DNA of 64,000 nt. Source: Hydractinia symbiolongicarpus. Lineage: Eukaryota > Cnidaria > Hydrozoa > Anthoathecata > Hydractiniidae. Below are positions 46,779 to 59,900 of this stretch, one piece after another. Within the stretch, counting starts at the first letter, position 1. The number at the start of each line of letters is the position of its first letter. Both the position numbers and the translations under genes were made by a program. The notes beneath the pieces are model-generated. The model was not told where the DNA came from. It searched no databases and saw nothing but the letters and a program-made list of their open reading frames with translations. Location: positions 21,105,501 through 21,169,500 of the forward strand of contig NC_079878.1 in NCBI RefSeq assembly GCF_029227915.1, given 5' to 3'.

Positions 46779-49700
46779 TTACATATCCGAATCAAACCAC
46801 GGGTTTCCACCGGTTAATGGTGGTTGTTGTTGTTGCTGTTGCTGTTGAGGAAAGAATGGGTGTTGTTGAAACGAGTTTGTGTACTGCATGGAGCTTGTCT
46901 GGCTTTGTTGAGTGATATGGGGAGAGTAGAGCTCGTCCTGATACGACTGAGTTGTTAAAATATCAGCCATTTCCGTATTTCCAGGCTAAAAAGAAAATTG
47001 AAAGTTAAAAAAATGCTCAAGGGCTTTACAAAAATGTACAATGTGATCAAATATTTAAAATATTTAGTAAAGTAATTAAAACACTGACCTCCCACGGCAT
47101 ATCGTCTCTAAATAGTGAGCTGGTTAATTCAACCGATAAGCGTTTTTTGTAGTCTTGACTTTTATCTTCCGACATGCGAAAGAGAACAGCTGCGGCATAC
47201 GCAGCTATGCCTTCATTTCGCGAATGTAGAAGTTCAGTGAGAATGGTCGTAGCACCTTCCCGTTCGATGGAATCTGCTCCTTCTTTATCTTGAGCCAACT
47301 CACACAACACGCCGGCTGCTACTCGGACAATGTTTTCGATATCAGAGAAGAGAAGCTACAAATAACAAAAAAAAAATATGTTTTTCTATAACTAACAAAA
47401 AATAAAATAAAATTGACACTCAACCGACAATCCGTCAAACTCTTACCTGTACGAATGTCGGTATACAGTTTAATTCACGAATGATGGATCGATTTAATGA
47501 CTCACGAGCCAAGATGTGCAAAGCTCCAACAGTGCCTTCGACTATTTCTTCCATTCTTACACCATCAACCATACTGGAAGCACCTGGACCACGTCGTTGC
47601 ACGTCTACGGAATAAAATACAAGTTATTTACCATGCATGAAGTCACAGCGAGTTTGCTAGCCAAAAAAAAAAATAAAATAAAAAAAAAATAGAAAATATA
47701 CATACCCTGGTATGACTTCATCAAAAGCTGGACAAGTCTTGGTACTCCCCCTTGGTCGCGAATAGGTGTATGATTGCCAGGACATAGACCAAGATTTCGA
47801 ATTAAACCTATAACAGCCTTAATCAATGGCCATCTTGATGGAGGATTTAACAGCTTAATCAAAACAGGTATTCCAAAGTGGAGACGAACACCATTCTCAG
47901 CATGTTCAGCATCAGGATGTCGACTTGTTAAATGACGTAAAGCGCATACAGCAGGTTCAGTGATCTCTTCACGGTCACCAGCTTGAGTGATAGTACGTAC
48001 GAGAGCTTCAATACCTCCGACTTGACATACGACTTGCTGTAATGCAAATAAAAAGATGTAAATGTCTGACAAAGTTCTATCCAGAGATTTAAAAGCAAAA
48101 CAGTTCCAAACAGACGTGTAATGTAAATAAAGGCATGTGGCTTTAGTAAAAAGGCGTGTTTAAGACCGTTGTGACCACATATTTAAATAACAGCCAATAA
48201 CAGATAACATAAAATCCTCTAACAAACCTTATTTCTTGGATTGTTGCAGGTAAGGTTCGACAAGATACCAGCAGCACATGTGACAACATTGATATCGTTG
48301 GATGCAAGAAGTTGTACTAGCATTTGCAACAAGCCTTCCAAACCTTCTTGTTTGGTCGCCACATCAGACAGGTTACGAAGAGTCCACAAACAATTTTGAA
48401 CCAATCGTGTGCTCTGATGGGATAGATGGTTTGCCAATGCCTGCATACCACCAGCCTGTTAAGAATATCAGAAGGTATTAGCAAAGAAGCTAATTAGGAT
48501 GTCTTAAAGCAATAATTTTCGTGATGTAGAATCTTTTAAGACAAGTAAAATACTTTTTCATCTTTTAACACAAAGTGTTGATTTACCTCAACGATGGCTG
48601 GTTTGTTACTGGAACACACAGATAAAACTTTCAAGACACGACATGTTGTGTATAAAAGCTTCTCATATGTGTAACTTCTCATTATTTTCACAAGCTCAAC
48701 GGGTCCACCTGATGCTAATATTATCAATTTTGATTCCTGATTGCCATATGCCAAAATCTGTAAGCAATCTATGAATTTAAAACGTACTTTATGAATCACA
48801 ACAACTAAAATACTAGAGTAAGTATCAATTATGAATTTTCTTAGTTATAATTCCTAGAGTTGAAATAATGATCAAAAACCATGTACCATTAAATCTTCAG
48901 GCTCACTTGACAAGCTTAGGCAAACTTATCTATAAAGGATGTACCACATAACAGAAAGGTTCTCATTACCTGTAACGATAGCCAAAAATTTAACGTTCGT
49001 TTTATGTAACAGTGCAATCATTTTCTGTAAGCCACCAGCCAACCGGACTGCCATCTTCGCACCTTCTTGATGCAGTAGGAGATTGTGCAAGGTGGTGATG
49101 GCATAAAATACGACAGCCTCCACACGATAACCAAGGAGTCTTACTAATGCTGGTATACCACCACTTTTAAAAATAGCCAACAGTCCTTGTCTAAAGAAGA
49201 TTAGCGGTAATAATATCCAATGAATTTAGAAAAAATTGCAAAAACAGAGGCTTTTAGTGTTTTTACCTGTGATGAGACATGTTATGCAAAGCACCAACAG
49301 CACATCGTACAGTTTCAGCATCATTGGAATTTGTAGCTACCTTTACTAATGTGGCTACCATTTGCATGTTATTCATAACAGCATGGCAGCTGGCCTCTTT
49401 CTTAGTCAGCTGATTCACCATGGTGGAAGCCTGTTGAACGGTCTGCAAATCACCTTCATGTAGTAGACGAATAAGTTCAGGTATAGCCCTATTTGCCAGA
49501 TCAGCGTCATCTTGATAGTTGATCAAGTCAACAACAGCAGTTTTTAACATTTGGGAAGGCTCAGCCAAGCGTTGTACAGCAGTTGGATTTCCAGGGTCCA
49601 TTTGAGTTTGTGGTATATCCATTCCATCATTCATTGTTTCAGGAAACATTGCAGCTCTCACTCTATGGCTACACAAGAATAATTCATGTTAAATTATTAT

Positions 49701-52085
49701 ATGTTCATAATTAGGGACAATATAATATTCAATTTTGGGGTGCAACAAAACATATTTTACGGGAGTTCTTTAAATTTTTTAAAACATGTCATTTTACAAG
49801 TAAATGTCTTTTTACAATAACATTAAAAAGTTAAAAAAAAATTGCCTAACAAACCTTCGTGTGTTATTATACTGTTCATTCATCTGAGCATCCATAGGTT
49901 CACCAGTGAAATTTTGTTCCCATTCGAATTGTTGGAAAGAATGGTGCGATGACACATCATCATCAAAATCACCACCTTTGATTGATGGTGCAGCAGTTTG
50001 AATACCAGAGTCAATGTTATAGCCTTGATTCCACATGGCTGTTTGATTCATTTTATTCATAGCTAAATACAATGCAAATGATGAAAACACATGTAAAACT
50101 ACCCCAGTCTAGGAAACTGAGACCATAATGAATCAATTCGTCGTCCATAAAATTTATGTAAAAAATACAATACATTGTATTTATATTCCAAAAAAACTGG
50201 CCTTAGAGTTAAGAAAACTATACCTTGCTGATGCATACCATAATCTCCCATCCCTTGCCGTTGCATATGCATTTGATTCAACTGATTATCAATTGCACGT
50301 ATTTCATTTTGAAGTTGTTGTCTAAATAAAATTGACATATCCATAAAATTTATGTAAAAAATACAATACATTGTATTTATATTCCAAAAAACTCCTCTCT
50401 TTAGACCCTACCTGTTAGGTTGGTTACTTTCATACATCATAACCAACTTTTGACGACGATCCTCTAGCATACGAGCATCCTAAAAAATGAAAAGAAATAT
50501 TGTAATGTGAATTAAACAGCTAGAATTTCCGTTTTTGTGAAGCTTTTTCTTTTAATTAAGTTAGCAAGTATCTGAAGGAAATATTCAACTTTTACTATAT
50601 CCCTGTATTTAGAAAAAAAAAGCAAAAAAAAAAAAGCAAACTTACTCTGTCAGACGCTTGCTCGTATGACTGGTACTGCTGATATTTCATACGAGCTATA
50701 AATATAATATGTAATTGATATTGGATTGCAGAACATATTTCATTAATAGCTTGTTGACAATGCAAAGATTGACCAATTAATGAAAATAATATCTTTTTTG
50801 CTCTCATCAAAAGCGGTACTCTATTAACAGGAAGTGGTGATTGTTGATAAAAATAAATTGCAGATCATATTTCCATTTAAAAAATTATTTTCTTCTAATG
50901 ATATAAGTAGAACAATGGATATAAAAAAGCACCGATGTTTACAATATTTTAAGTACATGAGATTTTCGAAAATACCATATTTAAAAGTTATTTATCAGAA
51001 AACCACAAGAATAGAAAATAAAAATTAGTCTGGCCATCCTTTAACAACTCCTATGCTCACATAACAGAACAGTAGCCAAAACCAAGTTTCCAATAATTGC
51101 CAAAATTGGACGTGTCTATGTTAGTGGGTAATCTACAAAGAGGGTCTTAAAAACAATCCGGCTGCAATTTATTTGTAACTATTGTATGCTACACTTGACA
51201 TATTGCATTTACAGCATCCACTTATCTGTTCAGAAAAATGTTTTGAACACAAAAATAAGTTAAGAGAAGTGATTAAACAAAAAGAGACTCTATTAAGAAA
51301 AATTCTGGATTACTAAAAATTCTCAAGGTACAAGTTCAGCAAATGAAACACAGTGTTGATAAGTTCACATGTACCTGGCCCCTTATTTTTTTTAACATAA
51401 TCGAAATTTTAATGTCAATTTAGCTGTGTAGCAAACTAAGCACCTTGATAAACAACTTTTTAACATAAACTTGACAACATAAGCTGAACATCACTATCAC
51501 TCCAAACATCCTCTCATGGAAATATAAAATTTTGCAAAAATGACATGGCTTTAATTTATTGAGTGTAACACATTAGTCATATCAGAAGCAGGATCATTTT
51601 TAGTATGTTATATGTCAATCAACATTAGACTTAACCCTTTCCCTGGCTGCCCTAAACGTCAAAAGAAAAAAAAGACTATTCCTATATAGTGTGCATACAA
51701 CAATTAGTTTAGAATACTTTTATTTATTTCTTCAAAAAAATCAATGCTTCACAGTATGAAATTTTGTTTTTCGAAAGTTTGCTTATTATTTGCCTGATTA
51801 AAGTTGTTTTTAGTTCTTAATTTTTTTCTAAATTAATGTGGATTTAATTTGGAAATCCTTTTATAGTCCAACATTACCAGTTCAGCACACAACAAACGAA
51901 AATCGTAAGCTAACTTAAAATAACAGTTGTTAACAACATTTCCCGAACTTGTGAAACACCAGCTTCCTAGATTGAATTATCTGAATCTTATTTTGTTGAT
52001 TCTCCTTTTAATTCAAACTCAAAAGAAAAAACAACAACAGAAAAACAAACAAATACATACCATTAGGATCATCAATAAGTGCCAT
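46779..52085 (-). CDS. CTNNB1: Beta-catenin (complete CDS, armadillo-repeat Wnt effector)
   Basis: Cadherin-junction and Wnt transcriptional co-activator; acts at membrane, cytoplasm and nucleus. 13 coding exons (5' to 3'): 52085-52061, 50695-50646, 50479-50412, 50321-50224, 50062-49855, 49668-49267, 49190-48970, 48768-48587, 48455-48228, 48036-47706, 47604-47447, 47355-47089, 46985-46779. Sum 2,445 nt, 814 aa, every phase consistent. Landmarks: [11 protein letters not shown] phosphodegron, [34 protein letters not shown], twelve armadillo repeats ([13 protein letters not shown] to [20 protein letters not shown]), C-terminus [10 protein letters not shown]. The C-terminal tail after armadillo 12 is short (about 75 aa) and Gln-rich compared with vertebrates. 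The N-terminus carries an extra ~81 aa before the usual start. ATG 52085 follows an acceptor at 52096, so the 5' UTR has an intron. Confidence 0.97.
49267..50062 (-). other. Beta-catenin phosphodegron and alpha-catenin-binding region
   Basis: Exon 50062-49855 carries [20 protein letters not shown], the beta-TrCP/GSK3 degron, followed by an acidic/His stretch and [11 protein letters not shown]. Exon 49668-49267 has [11 protein letters not shown] and the first armadillo helices. The degron offers Ser-x3-Thr-x3-Ser spacing. Confidence 0.9.
50144..50391. repeat. 52-bp direct repeat flanking beta-catenin exon 4
   Basis: TCCATAAAATTTATGTAAAAAATACAATACATTGTATTTATATTCCAAAAAA (given here as positions 50144-50195) recurs essentially exactly at 50340-50391. 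The copies lie in the introns on either side of exon 50321-50224, 196 bases apart. Each contains AATACAATACATTGTATTT, a near-palindrome. Confidence 0.92.
50224..52085 (-). other. Extra N-terminal exons 1-4 of beta-catenin
   Basis: Exons 52085-52061 (MALIDDPN), 50695-50646 ([17 protein letters not shown]), 50479-50412 ([20 protein letters not shown]) and 50321-50224 ([20 protein letters not shown]) join in phase to exon 5. They give about 81 residues, rich in Gln, Met, Arg and Asp and helix-forming. Exon 5 opens with two ATG codons ([12 protein letters not shown]), so a conventional-length protein could also start there. Confidence 0.8.
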
Positions 52086-52530
52086 CTTAATTTACCTAAA
52101 AAAACAGGTCATTTATTGTATTTATTTATTTTCTTGGGTTGATATGAAATTGTGTAGTGTTTGAAACTCTGGCACCCAAGTATTTCTAATTGGCTATGTA
52201 AACACCAAAGTTCTCATGGTCACATGTGACAAATTATTATTATCATTAAATAATATTTTACAAGGTACATTGAATCAGTAAATAAATACTGTTTTCCTAC
52301 GAGACCTGTGACTTTTGTAGAAGGTTATACATGTGAATTGAATCTATTTTTTTCTATTTTTAGGGTTATACCCCCTATATCAAATTGGAACAAGAAACAA
52401 CTAATGATAATTAGCTAAAATTAAGGAATTTGGCATTAAGGAATTTGAGGTGTTCTTATTAACATAATCAGAGGCATGTTGTCACTACCCAGTCACTGCT
52501 CAACATTAAAAGCATTGGAACTGTGTATTT

Positions 52531-52670
52531 ACTAGTCGTCAACCCATGAAAAAATCCACGAGGTCGCCTGTCCTTTATATATCCGGTTTCGTGTTTCTGT
52601 AACAGACAGACAGACGACAGCTACTATTAAAGACATTTACAACTGGATATATATACATGTTAAAATATGT
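52531..52670 (+). repeat. Dispersed repeat, copy 2 (ACTAGTCG family)
   Basis: ACTAGTCGTCAACCCATGAA, AAAATCCACGAGGTCGCCTG, TCCTTTATATATCCGGTTTCGTGTTTC is the diverged second copy of the 20213 repeat, same orientation. Downstream GACAG-CTACTATTAAAGACA also matches the first copy's GACGGCTGTTATTAAAGA. Confidence 0.7.
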
Positions 52671-53753
52671 TTTTGTTTTTACTACGTAATATGACTTGCA
52701 TTCACAAGCATGCTGGACAGTTTCATTTAAAAAGCTCTCAAGAAATTTTTTTTCTAATTTTCAGTACACGGATTTGAATATAGAAGCAGTTTTAATAAAA
52801 CAAATCTGCATTTTTGATAAATTGTTGACAATTATTGAGAAGCATCCTGTACAGATCATATTTAAAATATATTATCTGCCATTTCTTATTTTTCTTTTTT
52901 ATATATATATATTTTCAGAATTTTCATTTTTGTTGGACAACACAAACACCAGTCTTTGTTTCCAAAGATTATGGAAATGATGAGGTACAACAGCACAATA
53001 AGTAATGGCCTACAACAACAGACACATTAGTTTCTTATACACAATAACTGTAAGTTTGAAATTTTAGGCATAATTGCAATATTATTATCATAATATATAG
53101 TCCAAAGAACTTGTTAGATTCTTCAGTCAGAAAAAGTAAGATACCTTGAACTGGTGTCCTGGTGTATTTTACCTAATATAGAGGTTTCTGTATACCTGCA
53201 TCATTTTATGTATTAACAACATTCAGCAAGTGATGAACTTGCAACAGAAAGTAAAAGTATGATGAAAATTTTCACCTGTGTGAAGTCCAGCTCAATTCTT
53301 TTTACAGATCATGACTTATAAAAATATGATATACAGCTTATACAGTATTCAAATCTGGTAGCTATATGCATCCTTTCAGTTTGTTATTTGATTTATTCAA
53401 TGTAAATGAATTAAAGATGAAAAGTGAATAGGAGTTATACTGTTTTCTCCTCCTTATATACATTTTAAACCTTGAATACAATTTAATATATATATATATA
53501 TTAAAATTAGCTAGCTAGCTAGTTTTATCATGCCCTGATAGATCAAACATGCTAGCCAACCAAGCCAGCCAACCAAACCAATTGTCAGTTTTTTTTAAAA
53601 CTAGCTAGCTGAAGCACTGAACCTGTCTGGCTAAGCCTTAAAATTACTTTTACTTTAAACAATTTGTAAAATCTCTACTGCAACAGAGCACTAAAATGCT
53701 AATAAGTATAGTTATCTATATATTTTACAGACACAACAAACATCAACAATCAA

Positions 53754-53793
53754 CTTTTTGACGGTAGCTAGCTAGCTAGCTACCGTCAAAAAG
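53754..53793. repeat. Perfect 40-bp palindrome with GCTA core
   Basis: CTTTTTGACGGTAGCTAGCT followed immediately by its exact reverse complement, with no spacer. The centre is a (GCTA) run; similar GCTAGCTAGC tracts lie at 53508-53522 and 63892-63905. It could extrude as a cruciform or be a foldback remnant. Confidence 0.95.
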
Positions 53794-54480
53794 CTAGGCG
53801 CATCGGCTGATATCATTTACAGTAGCTAGATACTTTAACTGAAAAAATTACCTGGCTCGCCCCAGCCAATTAGGGGATGTATTTTTTAACCGATTCCAAT
53901 GTTCAGATTAACTCATTACCCCAACATGGAGAACATAAAATTTTTAAGACTTATTGAAAATAACTCAAAATATTGTTTTCTATTCCGATTCACCCCCAGC
54001 AATGTAATTAATTGTGAAGAGAAGGATGAATCACACTTACGGTCGGGGTGTAGCTTAACGCGAAAGTAACAAAATCATTTTGGATAAAAAACATTTTAAA
54101 TTAAAATGGATTGTATCAAAAAAGGTTATTAATTTTCGTATAGCAGCATGATTTATTTTAAAAAACAACATTTTGCTGAAATAATGAAAACAGAAATATT
54201 CATATAAAGCTCCCCCTAAAAAAATTCAATATTCTATTGTGACGCAAAACACGTCACCGCAACGCATTTGCTTGAGTAAAAACAAATACACAAAAACGAC
54301 GTAATAACTTTCCCACCTTGGGAATGGAGACAGAGGGGTTAAAAAGCAAACAAAGAGATGCGTCATTAAATAATGCGGAACAAAACAATAACGTCAAGAA
54401 AAACTAAAATTAATAAAAAAATAATTAAAATTTTTACCTTAATTAAATAGATAAACTGGAAAGCAACATCACGCCTCAAC

Positions 54481-56943
54481 CCACCATGATATCACACAAA
54501 AATATACATTGACACACACACAAAATTCGGATGACTCGTTACGCAAAAGTGCCAAAAAGATTATTATAGACACCCCCTAAAAACACAAGATTAGGTGTAT
54601 CCACTGTTCAATCGAATCACTTTTTCAAATTCTGCAGTAGTTTGGCAGGGCAAACCCGTCCCCAAAGCTGTAAGAATTGGATTGAAACCGGTATCCTAAT
54701 ATAACAAAACCTGGTATTGGGGACAAGGTTGTTAAAAAGGCACAAATACAGACGAGACATTTAAAGGTGAATTTCCATAGAGCAGCATTATGCGCTGATG
54801 CGAATAAGTAGCCCGTTATCCTCTTGTCTTGATTAATTTTGGCAGTATTACTCTCAGAACTTTTATTTGGCGTTTCTCCAAATAAGTCTGTTGAATTCCT
54901 GCTGCAGGATTTACATTAAACGTGTCATGTAGAAATCGCCGTTTCAAACAACCTTGGTTTCCGCCGATGTCAAAAAAACTTACACATCCTAGCTTAATTG
55001 TCTGTCACCTACACCTTAACCTCGTTCCCAGGGTTCTTTTTCTTTTCCTGACAATCTCGGACCTAAGCTAAGGAGAATAGATTTTTTAAACCTTCTAGCC
55101 TAAACTAATTGTACGGTAAGGTACAACATCGATTCCCGGGCTCTTTTTCTCTTTTTTATACCAGCTGGACAGCGAGGGGTTGTAGCTACTAGTACAAGGG
55201 TTTTATGTTCAAAATAATAAGAGTTCAGAAACTTATGTTTGTCTATTTAATGCTCACATTCACCAACCATGTTCTGGCTCGTTAAATTTATACTTCCCTA
55301 TGTACGGCTTGTTCAAGATAGTGGAACGTTTAAGAGGGTTTTTTTCACCCCCGTCCCCAGGAATTTTTGCCTTTTCGATGTGAGGAGAGGAGAGATGACG
55401 TCTCTAATATCAAAGAGGCAAAACCCCTGGGGACGAGGGTGCGTTATTTTTACCTTTCTTTGCTTAAAAAAGTGGGAACGAGGTCGCTTTTTTCAAACAT
55501 TTACAATATTTCTACTAATTTTTGCGCGTATTTTTTAAAATGTACCAATAAAAACCGATTATATTATGTATATCATGTATCTCCCCATTAGCATTCCTTT
55601 TTAAGCAAAAAGTTTGAATTCGACAAGATGTATCGTACATTGCCTGCCTGAAGCGACCAGATTCGGGTGCTTCCAAAAGGCCTTTTTGCACTAGCACACC
55701 CTTTTCTTTGGCAAATGTTGGAGACAAGGGCGGTGCAAATATGTATAAATAAGCCCGAAAATTAGTGTTATTGACGAACAAAATTCATCTTTATATCCAC
55801 CAGAAAAAAACTTCGTGTTTGAAATACACGATAAGTAATTTCTTGCTGCGAAAATAATCATTCTCTTTTTGTGCGGGTGAAGTACCCAGGGTCTGGAAGT
55901 TTTTTGCACTGAGAACTATCAAAAATCTTAGAATTGAACCATTAATTACCTTACAAGACCACGAGCGAGGTATTAAGTTAGCCAAACCTCCCACCAGATC
56001 GAAGATGAAAAACGCAAGTTTAAATCCATTGGAAGTTCTCTTTTTAATAACACGTTTTTAATGTATCCAAAACTAAAACGATTTTGTATAAAAAAATCAT
56101 ATTTTCGATGCAAAACCGAGTGATGGTGGATGTGTTCTTGATTCTCAGAGAAAGGAGAATCCAATGGAGAAGGTATCCTATCAACACATCAAAAACACGG
56201 AAAATTGTGATAGTATATGTTTTTAAAGCTACAATTGTTTAACCCATTGTCAAGACATTACGCTACCTGATACGTCGTGGTACTTACGTTATTGGTAAAA
56301 AAACGCAGGCTTTAAATAAAGTTGGTAAAAAAAATTTAGACTGGTAATTTGGAAACCATACAATAAAAACATTATTAGAATTTTGAATGCTATGTTTTGA
56401 CTGCTGGGTTAAACACATCTAATATTCGTTAAATATAAATTATAATTGTTCTAATATCCATTTCCCTTGTATCTAAACAAAATAAAAATAATTATAAAAT
56501 TCTGGTTATTTATGAGGACGACGTCACGGTGAAAAAAAACACGATAAGGCGTGTGTAGTCTTGTTCCCAGGGTTTTCTTGCCTCCTCGTCTAACGCGATT
56601 GTAGAGTTCTATTGCAGTAGACGCAAGCATTGTGTTGTTGCAAAAAATCGCAAAATTAAATCGAGAGTCTTTGTATTCGGTTGTTTCTCTATAAAAGTTA
56701 GAGCCTTTACACAATATTTGGGGACTGGTTTACTGGAAATGGGTTTTGCAAAAATCTATCAGGCATAAAAAGTTGTAATGGAATGGATTATTTTAATTTT
56801 AATTGCGATAATAATAAAAATCCCATGTCCCATACTAAATAGAGGACAGAAAACCTAAAAAGAGCAGTTGATAATGTAGAGAGAATATCAAACATTATGT
56901 TCTTTACAAGTTGTTTTGACACTAAAATGCAAGAACGAATGTT
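54481..56943. other. Noncoding region with TE-like fragments
   Basis: Recurring words such as TCGTTCCCAGGGTTCTTTTTC (55022), GATTCCCGGGCTCTTTTTCTC (55131) and TGTTCCCAGGGTTTTCTTGCC (56572) show degraded copies of one repeat family. Frames at 55269-55591 and 55515-55994 are byproducts of this repeat; none resembles a protein. Confidence 0.5.
55346..55441. repeat. Imperfect inverted repeat (~26-bp arms)
   Basis: CACCCCCGTCCCCAGG-AATTTTTGCC at 55346-55372 pairs with GGCAAAACCCCTGGGGACGAGGGTG at 55417-55441 with few mismatches; flanking bases (CTTTTCGAT / ATCAAAGAG) extend the pairing. It looks like a small foldback element. Confidence 0.75.
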
Positions 56944-59900
56944 TTAACGCAAAGCACGTCCATCTTTTGTTGTCATTTCTTGGCATTGATGAACAGTGTG
57001 ACCAATACGTCCACAACGATAACACGTGAATATCGGTACACTTAATAAATTCGGTACGGAGCTTGCTGAATATGGCCTTTGGTAACTGCCTAATAAACCG
57101 CCTCTTGGCTGACCGCGGGTTTGTCCACCACCCCGATTTGGTCCACCACCCCGGTTTGGCCCTCCACCACGATTATGTCCACCACGATATGGAGGTCTAC
57201 CCCTATTATTGACACCTCTCTGGGGTATTCCTCCTTCCCTGCCTCTCATGCTTGGATCACTTCCTGTTCTTAAGTTTGATCCTTTCCCACGCCTTCCTCG
57301 TCTGCTTCGATTTCTTCTTCCACGTTGATTGGTCGAAGAATCATTGGATGTGACAGAGCTGGCGTCATCATCTCCATCTAAAAACAATTACTTACTTACT
57401 GCTACTGAAACTGAAGAAGTGATACTGGAATGGTACTAGTTACTAAGAGGACATTGTGTAGAATATTTTGCACAAAGTTTACAAGATAGTTAGCGGGTTT
57501 GACTTACCATCACCACTACACTCGTCATTACCTCCGTCATCATCGTTACCATCGTTACACTGAGAAATCTCTTCCCTATCCTCGCATTTATCAGAACCAT
57601 CATCTGCTTCTTCTCTTTGCCAACTCTCATCTCTTTCTTCATTATCACCTAAAAAAATTATCCAAACAGAAACCACTCTTATTCTCTGGTGGTACCAATT
57701 CACTACGAAATTACATACAAAATCAAGATACGTCGATTTAATCAACGAGAATTTTCTTTTATGTGAATTGTAAAAATTACGTTTCAAAAAATTACTAATC
57801 CAGTTAACACGTATCTTTCGAAATATCGTCGAACCTAAACATTTATGTTAATGACAAGACAATTACCATGCATGTTTTTTTATAACAAAAAAAAACATTG
57901 GCTGGGGCTCAATGCTACTTAAGTTATCTGATTTATAGGCTCGACTGTTTCTTATTTTTTGCTCGTTGAGTATTTACCTGGAAAAACCACAAAGAATGTT
58001 ATTATATATCCCATGGAAAGGCTAAATTGACATGTTTACTTATCACGTGTCTGCTATCACGTGTTTCCTTGTCACATGCGTGCTAATCACTTGTTTGCTT
58101 GTCTGTGGAGAAATCAAACTTTTAATCACGTTTTTCGTTGTATAAAAATTTTTTTTTTAATTTACATGCTTTAGGCTTATAAGTTGCCATGTTGCTTTTA
58201 AAAAAGCGTACATAGTTACAGAGAACAGTTTTGGTTTGAAAACTGACACAAATCTTTCAAAAATACAGAAGCTCGTCACACAACAAAAAAATCAAAACAA
58301 AAATGCAAGTACTAAAATCGATGAGGTTGTCTGTAGATGCATCACCAGCAACATCATCTTCTTTGACTTTGGTTTTTTTCGCTCGACGAGAACGGTTTTT
58401 CGCCGTTTTGTTAGTCTTGACGTCAGGAGGCTCTGAAAACATGCAAATATATTTAAAATTGACAGCTATATGGAGTTTGACCGTACTTAATTAAATGGAA
58501 ATTAACTAATACTTAATGGAAAACAGTCTGGTCGCAAATAAACAAACATGCTGAAAGATTTATCGGTATTTATCGCTTATTAGCAAATACCACATCATAT
58601 TTTACACAAAATAATATTGTTCTAAAATTTCTCTCTCTCTCGTGTCGACAAGAGTTATTATTTTTTTCCTTTTTCTAAAAACGCGGCGCCCTAATATCAA
58701 AGTAAGGCACCTTCTCACAGAAAGTCAACGCCCCGAATATATACAAATAATAGTCATGTCTAACTTATTTTCTACAAATCTACTCTGAATTTAACGGCGA
58801 GTTTTATAGGTTATTTAACGCATTTTTAAAATTTAATGTTTTTGTCCTTTCTTTTATATATATCCCAAACGGTTTTGATAAATAAATGGTAAAAGAAAAT
58901 TATTTACAAGGTATTTTTTGTTGGCACAATAAATTAAGCACACATGTAATCTCCTTTAAAGGTAGATTTTTTTAGTATATTGTGGAATTATAATGAATGC
59001 TGGTCACAATACATTTCCAGATTTCTTGTTGTTATTTCGCTTGATTATTTTGTTTTGGATTAACCTACTCTCTGTAATTATCAATATATCGCTGTAATGT
59101 GAAACAGACTTAGTTAAAATTCGAAAATATCAAATTGCAAATACTAGAAACAACATAAAAAATAGCTACCTTCGTCAGGAACGTTTGTGCCCTCATTGGC
59201 ATTATCCGTTTTAGTGGCGAGATTTTTTTTCTTTTTTTCATTTTTTTTCCCTGAGTTATAAAAAACCCGTAGAAAAACAACAGTGGCAATAATGCAAAGA
59301 ACCAAAAAAAAAAAACCACAACAACAACAACAAACAAAAACAACAAACAAAAACAACAAACAAAAACAACAACAAACAACAACAACATCAAACAAAAACA
59401 ACAACAAACAACAACAACAACAACAAACAAAAACAACCACAAAAACAACAAACAAAAAAAACAACTAACAACAACAACAACAAACAAAAACAACTGCAAA
59501 AACAACAACAAAAACAACAACAAACAACAACAACAACAAACAAAAACAACTGCAAAAACAACAACAAAAACAACAACTAAAACAAGAACAACAAAAAAAA
59601 CCCCAAAAAACCCACAATAACAACAAGTTACCTTTTTCAGCAGCATTGAAGCCCATTTTTTTCAAATATTGCTGAAGATAATCCATAGCGACGTCATGAT
59701 CATGCAGCGTGGAAAAATTTTCTCCAAACGGCTTTAAATCATCAATGTCGACAGAAAAACCTTCTACGCTCTCGCCATTTTGAAACTTCATGTCATCAAA
59801 ACACAATAGCAAACTAGAGAAAAGTTTACTGTAAGAAGCAGTATCAACAACAGCTTCTAACTGAAGACTGAACTCCGGAGTTTCATACTCTGTCGGCGGC

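Larger units (their letters stand above)
52086..54480. other. Probable beta-catenin 5' region, no coding
   Basis: The acceptor at 52096 shows at least one upstream noncoding exon. Strong donor-like sequences on minus exist at about 54040 (GACC then GTAAGTG) and 53850 (CCAG then GTAATTT); either could end a 5' UTR exon, but I cannot choose. No CpG-like or TATA signal is convincing. Confidence 0.35.

Noticed and set aside
55269-55994. Several overlapping ORFs on both strands
   Set aside because: Sit in inverted and dispersed repeat sequence, no conserved motif.
59110-59646. Long Val/Cys/Phe-rich minus-strand ORFs
   Set aside because: Translation of a CAA-type low-complexity intron tract; no domain, and they run through the TRIM exon donor.
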